DNA of 64,000 bases, from assembly GCA_023411615.1 (NCBI GenBank), contig JAEYOR010000010.1, positions 62,001 to 126,000 on the forward strand. The letters run 5' to 3'. A model generated the notes under the pieces. The model searched no databases, had not been told where the DNA came from, and was given only the letters and a program-made list of their open reading frames with translations. Origin of the DNA: Actinomycetes bacterium. GTDB taxonomy: Bacteria > Actinomycetota > Actinomycetes > Actinomycetales > Demequinaceae. Each line of letters opens with the position of its first letter. Positions within the stretch are counted from its first letter, which is position 1. Made by a program: the position numbers and the translations under genes. Of this stretch, positions 55,174 through 64,000 are shown in pieces.

Positions 55174-56063
55174 GGAGACATCACCCACCCGAACCGTTGC
55201 ATCATGTGCCAGTCCTCAGTGTGCGTGCTGACAAAATCTGCGATCTGCGTGGCCCACGCCTGCGTCATGTCGGCAAGCTTGTTGTCGCCCGTGAACTGCT
55301 CGGGAGGGACCACCTCGCCGAAATGCATGACGACGCCCCAGCGCGACCGGGCACGCCAGCGTCGGGCTCCTGAGAGGCGCTCGTATCGGATCATCACGGG
55401 CAAAATCAGCGTCCGCACCGACTGTGCCAACGCCGCCGGACCAGGCGCAACCTTGACCTCATGGCCCCACATCGTGACGGCAATACCGCTTCCGGACAAG
55501 TCCCGATCGCTCAGCAGACACACGAGGGTGCGTTCCGACTTGCCAATTCGGATCAGTTCGCGGAACGTGGCACCGCCCTCGTGACCGAGGATTCGCAAGC
55601 CCCACTTCTCGCGCAATGCGACAAACTCGTCAAAGACTTCACGGGGCTCAAGGACTTCCGCGACAGCAGTGACCGGGATGATGTGCCGGCATGCGTACGC
55701 ACCGACGAGATCCCAATTACCAAGATGGCCAAGGACGGCGACAGTGGCGCGGTCCTCGGCGAATACACCCTCGAGCGCTTCGGGATTGTCCACTCGAACC
55801 CGAGCGTCAAGTTGACTCACGGTGAGCCGCGACATCTCAAAAGTCTCGGCGTAATACCGAGCAACGGATGCAAGGCCTCGCCTGCTGAGACGCCGCAAGG
55901 CTCTGCCGCTAAGTCCCGTGACGCGGGCGTAATTCTCTTCCAAGCGTCGTGCCGGCTTCGCCCTCATCACCCACGCGTACATGACGAGCACCCAGGCAAT
56001 TGCGCGCACCCATGAGCGCGGCAGCCACCTGGCAATGCGCCACGCGATCAAGAAGGGGTTCAT
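55170..56063 (-). CDS. phosphatidylinositol mannoside acyltransferase (LpxL/HtrB family)
   Basis: 297 residues. An N-terminal amphipathic/hydrophobic anchor (about 1-30) and the acyltransferase motif GHLGNWDLVG (His-x4-Asp, near 112-121) are visible, with LLSDRDLSGSG carrying the second conserved region. It should transfer a fatty acyl chain to the mannose of PIM. It is 3 bases after pgsA and coupled to pimA. It corresponds to the mycobacterial PatA position. Confidence 0.92.
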   Translation of the reverse strand: MNPFLIAWRIARWLPRSWVRAIAWVLVMYAWVMRAKPARRLEENYARVTGLSGRALRRLSRRGLASVARYYAETFEMSRLTVSQLDARVRVDNPEALEGVFAEDRATVAVLGHLGNWDLVGAYACRHIIPVTAVAEVLEPREVFDEFVALREKWGLRILGHEGGATFRELIRIGKSERTLVCLLSDRDLSGSGIAVTMWGHEVKVAPGPAALAQSVRTLILPVMIRYERLSGARRWRARSRWGVVMHFGEVVPPEQFTGDNKLADMTQAWATQIADFVSTHTEDWHMMQRFGWVMSP

Positions 56064-56066
56064 GGA

Positions 56067-56717
56067 TCAGCGGCCCGAACCCGCCTCGGCCTCCGCTACG
56101 TCGGGAATTCGGTGGTCGACCGCGTTGGCGCGCATGACGATGAGCGTCCGTTGCAGCACCGTCACCAATCCGAGTGCTGCCAGCACAGCGAGGGTCCACG
56201 TCAGCACCCACAAGGGCAGCCCAAGCCCCACGAGGCCAGTGGCCGTCAGCCCAATGACGAGCCGGTCCGAACGCTCGGCAATGCCACCCGAGGCGGCGAT
56301 GCCCAATGACTCAGCCTTCGCACGGGCGTAGGGCACAAAAGTACCGATCGTGAGGCAAGCCAGAGCGGCGAGCGAAGTCGCCGCGTCCACCTCGCGATAC
56401 GCCCACACGAGTGAACCGAAAATGGCAGCGTCGGCCACGCGGTCGAGTGTCGAGTCGAGATAAGAGCCCAGACGCGAGGCCTTGCCGGAAAGCCGCGCCA
56501 TGGTGCCGTCGAGCATGTCAGTGATGACAAAGAACGTGATGACCATGACGCCCCAGAAGAGCATCGAACCGCGCTGCGGAAAGAAGTACAGCGCCCCGAA
56601 AACCACACCAACGGTACCGATGATGGTCATCGCGTTGGGGTGAACACCCGCGTTGGTCAGCGCGCGTGCAGGTGCTGTCCACAGCGCCGTCATCACCGGG
56701 CGCAGCTTGCCAAACAT
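56067..56717 (-). CDS. pgsA: phosphatidylinositol(-phosphate) synthase, CDP-alcohol phosphatidyltransferase
   Basis: 216 residues with about six membrane helices. The full CDP-alcohol motif is present: Asp67, Asp70-Gly, Ala-Arg, Gly, Asp88 and Asp92 (DMLDGTMARLSGKASRLG then YLDSTLDRVAD). In actinobacteria the enzyme at this position joins CDP-diacylglycerol to inositol phosphate, the first step toward PIM. Start ATG with AAGGAG just upstream. Confidence 0.93.
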   Translation of the reverse strand: MFGKLRPVMTALWTAPARALTNAGVHPNAMTIIGTVGVVFGALYFFPQRGSMLFWGVMVITFFVITDMLDGTMARLSGKASRLGSYLDSTLDRVADAAIFGSLVWAYREVDAATSLAALACLTIGTFVPYARAKAESLGIAASGGIAERSDRLVIGLTATGLVGLGLPLWVLTWTLAVLAALGLVTVLQRTLIVMRANAVDHRIPDVAEAEAGSGR

Positions 56718-56726
56718 GTCTCTCCT

Positions 56727-57284
56727 TTAGCGCGTCGCCGCAGTGGGCCACGCCTCGCTCACGCGTCGCCATGTCTCGTCGAGAAGTTCCGGCAACGCCT
56801 TGGTCTGGCCGATGATCGGCAAGAAGTTCGAGTCTCCCACCCACCGGGGCACGATGTGCTGGTGGAGGTGCTCGTGGATTCCGGCACCTCCCGTCCGCCC
56901 CTGATTCATCCCGATGTTGAAGCCCTGGGTCCCAGTGAGACCCTGGAGGACCCGCATCCCCGTCTGGGTCAGCACACCCATTTCATCGCGCTCGGCATCC
57001 GTGGCATCGGTGTACCAGCCGACGTGGCGGTATGGGCACACCATGAGGTGCCCGGGGTTGTATGGGTACAGATTGAGCACGACGTAGCAGTGCTCGCCAC
57101 GATGCACGATCAAATGGGCGCGATCGTCATCATCGGCCGCTTTGCAGAGCGCGCACACGCGTGGGTCGTCGATGTCCGGACGGTCGGTTGCACGCCGCAC
57201 GTACGCCATGCGGTGCGGTGTCCACAGGCGCTCGAAGCCATCGGGGTCTCCCCCGAGTCGCTCGGCATCCGCCCACTCCATCAC
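56727..57284 (-). CDS. HIT-domain nucleotide hydrolase/phosphorylase
   Basis: 185 residues. The histidine triad HEHLHQHIVPRW (His139, His141, His143) is intact, and a CxxC (Cys44, Cys47) near the start probably binds zinc. The mycobacterial orthologue in the same place between thrS and pgsA is an Ap4A phosphorylase, as I recall; substrate here is inferred from that. It directly follows thrS with a one-base overlap. Confidence 0.92.
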   Translation of the reverse strand: MMEWADAERLGGDPDGFERLWTPHRMAYVRRATDRPDIDDPRVCALCKAADDDDRAHLIVHRGEHCYVVLNLYPYNPGHLMVCPYRHVGWYTDATDAERDEMGVLTQTGMRVLQGLTGTQGFNIGMNQGRTGGAGIHEHLHQHIVPRWVGDSNFLPIIGQTKALPELLDETWRRVSEAWPTAATR

Positions 57285-59281
57285 TAGACCTGAACCTTGC
57301 CTTCAATCGCCGCCACGATGCGCTCGATTGCTTCATCCACTGGCACCGCATTGTCCTGGCTGCCGTCTCGGAAACGAAATGACACGGCGCCCGCCTCCGC
57401 GTCCTCACCGCCCGCGATGAGAACAAACGGGACCTTCTCCTTTGCAGCGGTGCGAATCTTCTTGGGAAAACGCTCGTCCGATGCGTCGACAACCACTCGC
57501 ACTCCACGCGCGCGCAGGCGTGCCGCTACGTCGTCGAGGTAGGCATTGAATGCCTCCGCCACGGGAATTGCCGTCACCTGAACGGGGGCCAACCACGCAG
57601 GGAACGCTCCCGCATAGTGCTCGAGAAGCACACCAAAGAAACGCTCGATCGAACCAAAGAGCGCACGGTGGATCATGACAGGGCGCTGACGCGTCCCGTC
57701 AGGACCGGTGTACTCCAGCTCAAACAGCTCGGGCTCAAAGAAGTCGAGCTGAATCGTCGACAACTGCCACGTGCGTCCAATCGCGTCCTTCGCCTGGACC
57801 GAGATCTTGGGGCCGTAGAAAGCGGCGCCGCCGGGATCTGGCACGAGATCAAGGCCCGACTCCTCGGCCACCTGACGCAATACCTCGGTCGCCTCTTCCC
57901 ACGTCTCGTCATCTCCAACGGACTTCTCGGGGTCCCTCGTCGACAGTTCCAAGTAGAAGTCGTCGAGGCCGTAGTCCTTCAAGAGGTCAAGGACAAACGT
58001 GAGCAAAGAGGTGAGTTCATCCTTCATCTGCTCCCGGGTGCAATAGATATGCGCATCATCCTGCGTAAATCCGCGCGCACGGGTGAGGCCGTGAACCACG
58101 CCTGACTTCTCGTAGCGGTAGACCGAACCGAACTCGAACAACCGGAGCGGCAGTTCACGATACGAGCGACCTCGTGAGTTGAAGACAAGGTTGTGCATCG
58201 GGCAGTTCATCGGCTTCAGGTAGTAGTCCTGACCCTGCTTTGTGACGTTGCCCTTCTCGTCCCGCTCTTCGTCAAGCTGCATGGGCGGGTACATCCCCTC
58301 GCGGTACCAGTCGAGGTGACGGGATGTCTCAAACAACTGCGCCTTGGTGATGTGAGGCGTGTTGACGAACGAATAGCCCGCTTCGACATGTCGCCGACGC
58401 GAGTACTCCTCCATCTCCATGCGAATCATCGCTCCCTTGGGGTGGAAGATGGGCAGTCCCGAGCCGACCTCCTCCGGGAACGAGAAGAGATCAAGTTCGG
58501 CACCAAGTTTGCGGTGGTCGCGGCGTTCGGCCTCGGCAAGACGGTCCTTATAGGCGACGAGTTCATCCTTGGTCGGCCAGGCAGTGCCGTAGATGCGCTG
58601 GAGTTGGGGATTCTTCTCATTGCCGAGCCAGTAGGCGGCAGCCGATCGCATGAGGCTCCAGCCATTGGCGAGCACCTTTGTCGAGGGCGCATGCGGTCCC
58701 CGGCAGAGGTCGCTCCACACCGTCTCTCCCTGGCGGTTGACGTTGTCATAGATCGTCGTCTCACCCGCGCCCACCTCAACCGAGACTCCCTCAGCGCCCT
58801 CGGAACCCGAAGCCTTGCTGAGCAGTTGACACTTGTACGGCTCATGCGCAAGTTCGGTGAGGGCGTCATCGGGGGTCACCACACGACGGCGGAACTGCTG
58901 GCCTTCCTTGACGATCCTCTGCATCGTCTTCTCAATTGCCTTGAGGTCATCGGGTGTAAAGGGCCGCGCGACGTCAAAGTCGTAGTAGAAGCCATCCGTG
59001 ATGTAGGGGCCGACGCCAAGCTTGGCTTCAGGAAACATCTTCTGGACGGCTTGGGCCATCACATGCGTGGTTGAGTGGCGAAGCACATTGAGACCGTCTG
59101 GCTCGGTAACGCGAACGCCCTCAATGCGTGCGCCTGCCGGCACTTCCCGGTCAAGGTCCCACAGTTCTCCATTGACACGCATGACGATGACGTCACTGCG
59201 CTCCGCGTAGAGTTCCGTACCCGTCGTGCCTGCAGCCAGTTCCCGGTCGACGCCGTCAACGGTTGCGGTCAAATCTGGCAC
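57284..59281 (-). CDS. thrS: threonyl-tRNA synthetase
   Basis: 665 residues: TGS domain, editing domain with HSTTHVMAQA and the downstream Cys in SDLCRGPHAP, then the class II core with the zinc Cys in LKPMNCPMHN, FGSVYRYEKSGVVHGLTRARGFTQDDAHI (motif 2) and the C-terminal anticodon domain. A GTG at 59296 is possible, but AGGAG sits 7 bases before the GTG at 59281, which I take as the start. The gene heads the thrS-HIT-pgsA-acyltransferase-pimA-pdxS chain. Confidence 0.96.
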   Translation of the reverse strand: MPDLTATVDGVDRELAAGTTGTELYAERSDVIVMRVNGELWDLDREVPAGARIEGVRVTEPDGLNVLRHSTTHVMAQAVQKMFPEAKLGVGPYITDGFYYDFDVARPFTPDDLKAIEKTMQRIVKEGQQFRRRVVTPDDALTELAHEPYKCQLLSKASGSEGAEGVSVEVGAGETTIYDNVNRQGETVWSDLCRGPHAPSTKVLANGWSLMRSAAAYWLGNEKNPQLQRIYGTAWPTKDELVAYKDRLAEAERRDHRKLGAELDLFSFPEEVGSGLPIFHPKGAMIRMEMEEYSRRRHVEAGYSFVNTPHITKAQLFETSRHLDWYREGMYPPMQLDEERDEKGNVTKQGQDYYLKPMNCPMHNLVFNSRGRSYRELPLRLFEFGSVYRYEKSGVVHGLTRARGFTQDDAHIYCTREQMKDELTSLLTFVLDLLKDYGLDDFYLELSTRDPEKSVGDDETWEEATEVLRQVAEESGLDLVPDPGGAAFYGPKISVQAKDAIGRTWQLSTIQLDFFEPELFELEYTGPDGTRQRPVMIHRALFGSIERFFGVLLEHYAGAFPAWLAPVQVTAIPVAEAFNAYLDDVAARLRARGVRVVVDASDERFPKKIRTAAKEKVPFVLIAGGEDAEAGAVSFRFRDGSQDNAVPVDEAIERIVAAIEGKVQV

Positions 59282-59303
59282 GAGTGTGCTCCTCACGTCA
59301 TAC

Positions 59304-59326
59304 GGGGGCCACGATGGCCTGCCCCC
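59304..59326 (-). other. 6-bp GC hairpin in the thrS leader
   Basis: GGGGGC and GCCCCC pair with an 11-base loop about 13 bases before the AGGAG of thrS. It may tune translation. No T-box or terminator features accompany it. Confidence 0.3.
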
Positions 59327-59368
59327 ACGATGCTACCGATCTGGACGCTCTTCACCCGCATCCCTCGC

Positions 59369-60913
59369 CTACAGCCCTTGCCCACCTTCCCACAGGCGCT
59401 CGGGAGCGCCAGTGAACAGTCCCGACAGTTGCGTGGCCTGGGCGTCCGTGAGCGATGCCACGTAATCGATGATTCCGCGGCCCTTTGCCAATGTGCGCAA
59501 TTCGTCACGGTTGCGAGTGGGCAGGAGCTCGACTGAGTGGGTCGCAACCCGCTCATAATCAGCAGTCGCAACGTCGACAAGGTCGAGGAGGCGTCGGGGC
59601 GCGCGCCGCACCTCATCCTCGTCGTCAAGCCATGCCGCGAACGAGTCGACAAGGCGCTCAATGACCCGCGCTTGTCCTCTCTGGTACACAGCGAGGTCGG
59701 GCCGGTGCAGCACAAAACGCTCGTGCAAGAACTTGAGAACCGCCACGTCATGCCACGCGTCGGCGGCCAAGTGCACGTGCCCCGATCGCACATGGGGCTC
59801 CGCCGTGACGATGAGCGAGCGTTGCAATCGCGCAATCCACGTCGACATGAACACCGTGAGCGCCCGGTCCGCGGCCAACGAACCGTCAAAGGGAACTGAC
59901 AAGAGGCCGTCAATCACTTCCTGGGTCACACGGTCAACCGACTCGCCGAAGGCGTCGTCCGATGCGATCCAGGCATCCTTGTCGATCAAGCGTCGGCGGA
60001 ATGCTTCCAAACTGTATCCGGGTCCCCGCTGGTGCTTCGCGAGATCCTCGGCGGGCATCGCGGCGAATGCACTGCGCTTCGCGCTCCACGTCCGGAACTC
60101 TGCTGACACGGCGGCCTGATTGAGCAGATCCGCGCGGTAGAAGTCGTCGAGATCGTGAAGCGAGTAGGCGATGTCGTCCGCGATGTCCATGACGGAGCAC
60201 TCAACCGTCTGGATGAGCGGCTTGATCGCGGGGTACGCGGCGCGCGACGCCGTGAGACGCTCGGCGTCAAGAACGTATGCGGAGAACTTTCGGGCGCCTC
60301 CGGCCCCGTTCTCGGGAGCAAGACCGCGCGGAGTGTCGGGGCCTTGCTGCCACATCGCACCTTCTCCGCGCGTCCACGGGTACTTCAAGACCGCAGAGCG
60401 GACCGCCGACGTCAAGTTCAGTCCAGCCCCTGGCCTGTCGTGTTCATCGAGGCGCGTGAGAATTCGGAAAGTCTGTGCGTTTCCCTCGAAACCCTCTTCG
60501 AGACCAAAACGGTCGCGTGCGAGACGGTCGAGGGTCTGCTCCCCCAAATGCCCGAATGGGGGGTGCCCCAGGTCGTGAGCGCTCGCGGCAGCCTGCACGA
60601 CAACGGGGTCGCAGCCTCCCAGCTCTTCCACGAGCGTGGCGCGGCGTTGATCCTCATGTCGCAACGAGATTGCGATCGCACGCGCGACTGCTGTCACCTT
60701 GACTGAGTGGCTCAGCCGGTTGTGGACCGCGAGACCCGCACCCGACTGCGAGATCACCTGAGTGACTGCCGACAACCGAGAAAAGTACGGCGAGAATCGG
60801 ATTCGCTCGAGATCAACGCGGTATTCGGGATTTCGTTCCAGTCGCTCGGACGATGCCAGCGTTTCGGGAATCTCCCGGTGCAGGCGCGGGTCCGACGTTG
60901 GGGCATGAGTCAT
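59369..60913 (-). CDS. dgt: deoxyguanosine triphosphate triphosphohydrolase-like HD protein
   Basis: 514 residues from the ATG at 60913 with AGGA 7 bases upstream; the longer frame overlaps the GH18 gene and is ignored. The HD metal residues are His64/His69 (VHNRLSHS), His113-Asp114 (HDLGHPPFGHLGE) and Asp in MDIADDIAYSLHDLDD. These mark the dGTPase family, which breaks dGTP to deoxyguanosine and triphosphate. The next gene downstream is thrS, 72 bases away. Confidence 0.93.
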   Translation of the reverse strand: MTHAPTSDPRLHREIPETLASSERLERNPEYRVDLERIRFSPYFSRLSAVTQVISQSGAGLAVHNRLSHSVKVTAVARAIAISLRHEDQRRATLVEELGGCDPVVVQAAASAHDLGHPPFGHLGEQTLDRLARDRFGLEEGFEGNAQTFRILTRLDEHDRPGAGLNLTSAVRSAVLKYPWTRGEGAMWQQGPDTPRGLAPENGAGGARKFSAYVLDAERLTASRAAYPAIKPLIQTVECSVMDIADDIAYSLHDLDDFYRADLLNQAAVSAEFRTWSAKRSAFAAMPAEDLAKHQRGPGYSLEAFRRRLIDKDAWIASDDAFGESVDRVTQEVIDGLLSVPFDGSLAADRALTVFMSTWIARLQRSLIVTAEPHVRSGHVHLAADAWHDVAVLKFLHERFVLHRPDLAVYQRGQARVIERLVDSFAAWLDDEDEVRRAPRRLLDLVDVATADYERVATHSVELLPTRNRDELRTLAKGRGIIDYVASLTDAQATQLSGLFTGAPERLWEGGQGL

Positions 60914-60962
60914 GCGCCCATCCTGACAGGCCCGCGCCACACCGGCACGACGCTCGAGGCCG

Positions 60963-62528
60963 TTACTGCGAACCCTCCGGGATGACGAGCATCCACGGTG
61001 ATCCGCCAGGAATCGCCGTGCCTGGCTTCTGGCCCTGGGTCCACCACTTGGCCTCATACGGCACGAGATCCACCTGCACGCGCGTGCCTGCCGTATACGC
61101 CTGATCCTTGTCCCACTGTGGGTACGTGTTCGCAGGCAACGTAGGCAGGGGCGCCGGACGGTCGCCAGGGAGCACCGGACCCACAAGCGTCCACGGCGAG
61201 TCCGCAGGGTTGGACACGGGGGTGTCGGGAGCGAAGCCGCTCGTCCAGTAGCGGGCCTCGTAGACATTGCGATGCCAGACCACCTTGGTGCCGCCCGGGT
61301 AGGCACCGTACGGCTCCCAAATCGGATATGGCGAGGTAGCCGGGTCATCGGTGAGGTCGGTGACGACGGCTTCCGTCTGACGAGCTGGAGCGGAAGGGGA
61401 CGGGCTGATCTCTGCCGGTCTCACGACGTACGGAAGGTCGTGAGCGAGAACGTCGGCGAAAGAATGGGCCTCCTGATCGATGCCGCTGCAATGCGTCTGA
61501 ACAACCGTCACGACTGTCGGCAATGGGCTCGCACACGTCGCATCGCGGTTGAGCGACCACATCGAGACAAGGCCAACGCCCTTATTGCGAGCGAACTCAT
61601 TGACTCGCTCGGCATCACCAATCGTGAACACCTCGGCTTGAACATCGTTCTGACCGATCATCGGTGTGATGCCGACGCGTTCCCAGGTCCGGGCATCATC
61701 GAGGCTCACGCCGTGCCGTGAGAAGGCGCTCTGGACCTGCCCGTGCAGAGCAGTGGCCGCTTGAAGCACCACGTCCGAATACTGCTTTCCGGGTGTCACT
61801 CCCGAATTGAAGTCCATCGTCATGCCATTGACGCCTGTGAGGTCGACGCCGGCCTCCAGCATCTCGTCAACCACCGCTTCGCCGTCCGCCGTCAAGCCTG
61901 ATGTCGCGACTGGCAACGTCACCCACACATCCAGCCGACCGTCATTGCTCTTCACCTGGTCCTGAACGGCCTTGATCGCTTGCGCACGCCGCACGGTTGC
62001 CTCACGGTCTGCGAGTGAGGCGCCTTCGATGTCGAGGTCAATGCTCGTCAGGTCGTAACGGTCGACCACGGCCAGGTACGCGTTGGCGAGTGCGTCGACA
62101 TCCGTGCACGAGACTGCCAATTCGGTGCCGAGTTGACCGCCAAAGGAAACTCGAGCGCTCCCGCCCGTGGAGCGAAGTTGCTCGATTCGGCGATCCACTT
62201 CAAGTTCTTCGCCCGCCGCGTCCAGCGTGTATGCGCCGCCCCACAACGGTTCGCAAGCGCTCGCCGGGTTCGCCACGATGAACGCCAAGATCACATGCGA
62301 CTGTGCCGGTCCAGAGGGCGTGCCAAAGGAGTACGTCGGCGTCACGGTGACGTCCACATATGCGGCGAAGGTCGAGGGGCCAGGCTTCGGTGGTCCCACG
62401 ATGACATCGGCGAATGCGCGGTAGCCTCCCCACCCGATGCCTGTTGCACACACGAGCACGACAAGCACTCGCAGGAGCGAGACTCGCTTGCGTGGGGTGG
62501 AACTCTCGGCCGACGCCTTCTTGCTCAT
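60963..62528 (-). CDS. membrane-anchored GH18 chitinase-like protein with two chitin-binding-like modules
   Basis: 521 residues. A short cytoplasmic tail (MSKKASAESSTPRKR) precedes one membrane helix (about 17-35) with no cleavage site I trust, so it is probably anchored outside. The GH18 barrel (about 52-370) has the catalytic core SIDLDIEG, with Asp164, Asp166 and the acid Glu168. C-terminal modules at about 398-450 (IWEPYGAYPGGTKVVW) and 468-515 (QWDKDQAYTAGTRVQV) have the Trp-rich pattern of CBM5/12 chitin-binding domains. It neighbours a polysaccharide synthase-like gene and may trim its product. Confidence 0.85.
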   Translation of the reverse strand: MSKKASAESSTPRKRVSLLRVLVVLVCATGIGWGGYRAFADVIVGPPKPGPSTFAAYVDVTVTPTYSFGTPSGPAQSHVILAFIVANPASACEPLWGGAYTLDAAGEELEVDRRIEQLRSTGGSARVSFGGQLGTELAVSCTDVDALANAYLAVVDRYDLTSIDLDIEGASLADREATVRRAQAIKAVQDQVKSNDGRLDVWVTLPVATSGLTADGEAVVDEMLEAGVDLTGVNGMTMDFNSGVTPGKQYSDVVLQAATALHGQVQSAFSRHGVSLDDARTWERVGITPMIGQNDVQAEVFTIGDAERVNEFARNKGVGLVSMWSLNRDATCASPLPTVVTVVQTHCSGIDQEAHSFADVLAHDLPYVVRPAEISPSPSAPARQTEAVVTDLTDDPATSPYPIWEPYGAYPGGTKVVWHRNVYEARYWTSGFAPDTPVSNPADSPWTLVGPVLPGDRPAPLPTLPANTYPQWDKDQAYTAGTRVQVDLVPYEAKWWTQGQKPGTAIPGGSPWMLVIPEGSQ

Positions 62529-62607
62529 CGCTTACTCCTGGCCATGCTGCGCCGGGCATGCTCAACACGCACGGCTCCTGAAAAAGTGTCTGACGCGTCG
62601 GCCGCAT

Positions 62608-64000
62608 TCATGAGCGCACTCGCGATCGCGTGTCGCCGCGTCGAGGCGAAGGAGTCGTTGTCGCGGCAACGCTCGGCCCCACGCCCGGCTGACCCTCGTA
62701 GTCGGGGCCGAAGTACAGCACGGACTCCCAGTCGGGAGCGCCGCGGTCTGCCTCACCCTTGACGCGCTTGGGCTTGGCGGGCACCCGCACCCAGTTCCAG
62801 AATCCGAGGAACACGTCCGTGATCGAGGCTCGCACACCAATGAATGCGACGATCGCATAGGTGGTGAGCACACCGTTGAACAGTGCAAAGGCTCCATTCG
62901 CCCAGTTCTCCTCACGGATGCAATAGGCAAGCGTGTAGAACGAGAACGCGGCAATGAGGTACGCGAAGAGCACATAGAGTGCCGGCGTCGCCGTACGGTC
63001 CTTCACCTTGGGAGTGCGTGCGAACGCGATCTTTGACTTCGCGGCCGCTTGTTGGAGCGACTTCAACGTTCCTGCCAAGTTCACCGGCAGCAGGATGAGA
63101 TTGAAGGCGTAGACCCGAAAGACGTCGGACCTCTTGTATCCAAGCCTCCGGAAGTCAGCGGCCATCGCGAGGAAGTACGGCAGTGCGGCGGCCACGATGA
63201 TGGGGCTGAGCAGGCGGCTGTCGAACCAATAGCCGAGGAGAAAGAGCAAACCGAAACTGGCCCACGAGATCGACACCATGTAGTTGATGCGCAAAGCACT
63301 CGTCGAGCGGCGCACCCGCCGTCCCGCTTTGCGCTCGCGACGCATATAGCGAAGGAACTTCGGAGCAATGAGCAGGCCCCCGTTTGCCCAGCGCGCGCGC
63401 TGCACCACGAGCGAGCCGTAATCCGGCGGCGTTGCGCTGTAGCTGAGACGCTCGGGGTAGTTGTACAGGCTCCAGCCATTTTCCACGAGGTCAATACTTG
63501 ACTCGGTGTCCTCGATGACCGTGCGGTCTTGCACAAAACGGTGAACCGGCTGGCCCTTGACGTATGTCGTCTCGACGATGTCATTAAGCGCCACCTTGCG
63601 GATCACGGCGTTCGCACCCACCCAGAAGGTTGCATCGAAGTGGGTGAGGCCCTGGTGAAGGATGTGCTGGATGTCCGTTGTCGCACCCGCAATGCGCTCC
63701 AAACGTGTGTCGGCCCCGCGGAAGGCGGAGTAGGGCGTCTGGATGACAGCAATGCGTTCGTTCCCTGGCAACTCGAGTTGGTGGACGAGCCGCAGGCAAT
63801 ACTCGCGAAGCAATACCGAGTCCGCATCGAGGGTCAACAGATAGTCGCTGTCTGGGAACTCGATGACGCCGTCCCCTTGAGCATCGCCTGCGTCTCGCAA
63901 CACACGGCCAAGGCGGGTGTCGACGGCGCGCTTGCGGCTGCCCATAAGGCCGATGTACGCATTGAGGTTCATCGCCTTGTTGGCGTCATGCGGCAAGTGC
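62608..64000 (-). CDS. processive GT2 glycosyltransferase, 5' end outside the window
   Basis: At least 464 codons, open to the right edge. Visible are the metal-binding DADS (in LLTLDADSVLL), the acid pair IEDTES and the QRARW motif (VVQRARWANGG), which together mark processive GT2 synthases such as hyaluronan, cellulose or poly-GlcNAc synthases. At least six membrane helices follow (from about residue 235). A Pro/Arg-rich tail ends the protein. The missing start should contain the first substrate-binding Asp and N-terminal helices. The neighbouring GH18 gene suggests a GlcNAc-type polymer, which is inference. Confidence 0.85.
   Translation of the reverse strand, partial: HLPHDANKAMNLNAYIGLMGSRKRAVDTRLGRVLRDAGDAQGDGVIEFPDSDYLLTLDADSVLLREYCLRLVHQLELPGNERIAVIQTPYSAFRGADTRLERIAGATTDIQHILHQGLTHFDATFWVGANAVIRKVALNDIVETTYVKGQPVHRFVQDRTVIEDTESSIDLVENGWSLYNYPERLSYSATPPDYGSLVVQRARWANGGLLIAPKFLRYMRRERKAGRRVRRSTSALRINYMVSISWASFGLLFLLGYWFDSRLLSPIIVAAALPYFLAMAADFRRLGYKRSDVFRVYAFNLILLPVNLAGTLKSLQQAAAKSKIAFARTPKVKDRTATPALYVLFAYLIAAFSFYTLAYCIREENWANGAFALFNGVLTTYAIVAFIGVRASITDVFLGFWNWVRVPAKPKRVKGEADRGAPDWESVLYFGPDYEGQPGVGPSVAATTTPSPRRGDTRSRVRS

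Noticed and set aside
59297..59368. T-box riboswitch upstream of thrS
   Set aside because: The gap is only 72 bases and lacks the conserved T-box sequence and an antiterminator; only a short GC hairpin is present.
60914..61348. Upstream extension of the dgt frame
   Set aside because: It overlaps the 3' end of the GH18 gene on the same strand and has no homologous content.

Overview
The window is GC-rich DNA from an actinobacterium, very probably of the Micrococcales (Cellulomonas/Demequina-like). The evidence is a PyrR-led pyr operon ending in an actinobacterial integration host factor (mIHF), a PI-synthase/PimA/acyltransferase set for phosphatidylinositol mannosides, an AspRS of non-discriminating type, and a gene order close to Mycobacterium (gmk-mihF-pyrF-carB-carA-pyrC-pyrB-pyrR; nusB-efp-aroQ-aroB-aroK-aroC; aroE-mltG-ruvX-alaS; relA-secF-secD-ruvB-ruvA-ruvC-yebC; pdxT-pdxS; pimA-acyltransferase-pgsA-HIT-thrS). 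The taxon is an inference. The chromosome is packed: no stretch over 300 bases lacks a gene, and I see no tRNA, rRNA, insertion sequence, prophage or CRISPR array.

Region 1 (1-10347, minus strand): gmk (cut by the window edge), mihF, pyrF, carB, carA, pyrC, pyrB, pyrR, nusB, efp, aroQ. The pyr genes are joined by 1-4 base overlaps. A PyrR-type RNA hairpin sits just before the pyrR ribosome binding site. Region 2 (10385-14902): a lone plus-strand GT-C-like membrane protein, then aroB, aroK, aroC on the minus strand.

Region 3 (14954-27359, minus strand) is the main accessory block. It is a complete Gram-positive type IVa pilus operon, read pilB, pilT, pilC, pilA, a 599-residue prepilin, a PilW-like prepilin, a 518-residue PilX-like protein, pilD, pilM, pilN, pilO. 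It lies between aroE and aroC. A perfect 15-bp hairpin directly after pilA separates the major pilin from the minor pilins.

Region 4 (27437-34727, minus strand): aroE, mltG, ruvX, alaS, rpsD, rarA. Region 5 (34806-36688, plus): an ArsR-type regulator overlapping an MFS transporter. Region 6 (36655-39812, minus): aspS, hisS. Region 7 (39888-42670, plus): membrane-anchored cyclophilin, DUF349 protein, small AbiEi-like protein. Region 8 (42667-50891, minus): relA, secF, secD, ruvB, ruvA, ruvC, yebC.

Region 9 (50952-64000, minus): an uncharacterised pair (SatD-like protein with HTH plus a small membrane protein) behind two tandem 20-bp inverted repeats; then pdxT, a Nudix hydrolase and pdxS; the phosphatidylinositol mannoside genes; a HIT protein; thrS; dgt; and a membrane-anchored GH18 protein next to a processive GT2 glycosyltransferase that runs off the window.

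Themes: five genes (aroQ, the GT-C-like gene, rarA, the ArsR gene, the SatD-like gene) have a TAnnnT -10 box exactly 6 bases before the start codon, so they probably make leaderless mRNAs. All three convergent gene pairs overlap tail to tail (4, 34 and 4 bp), leaving no room for intergenic terminators.
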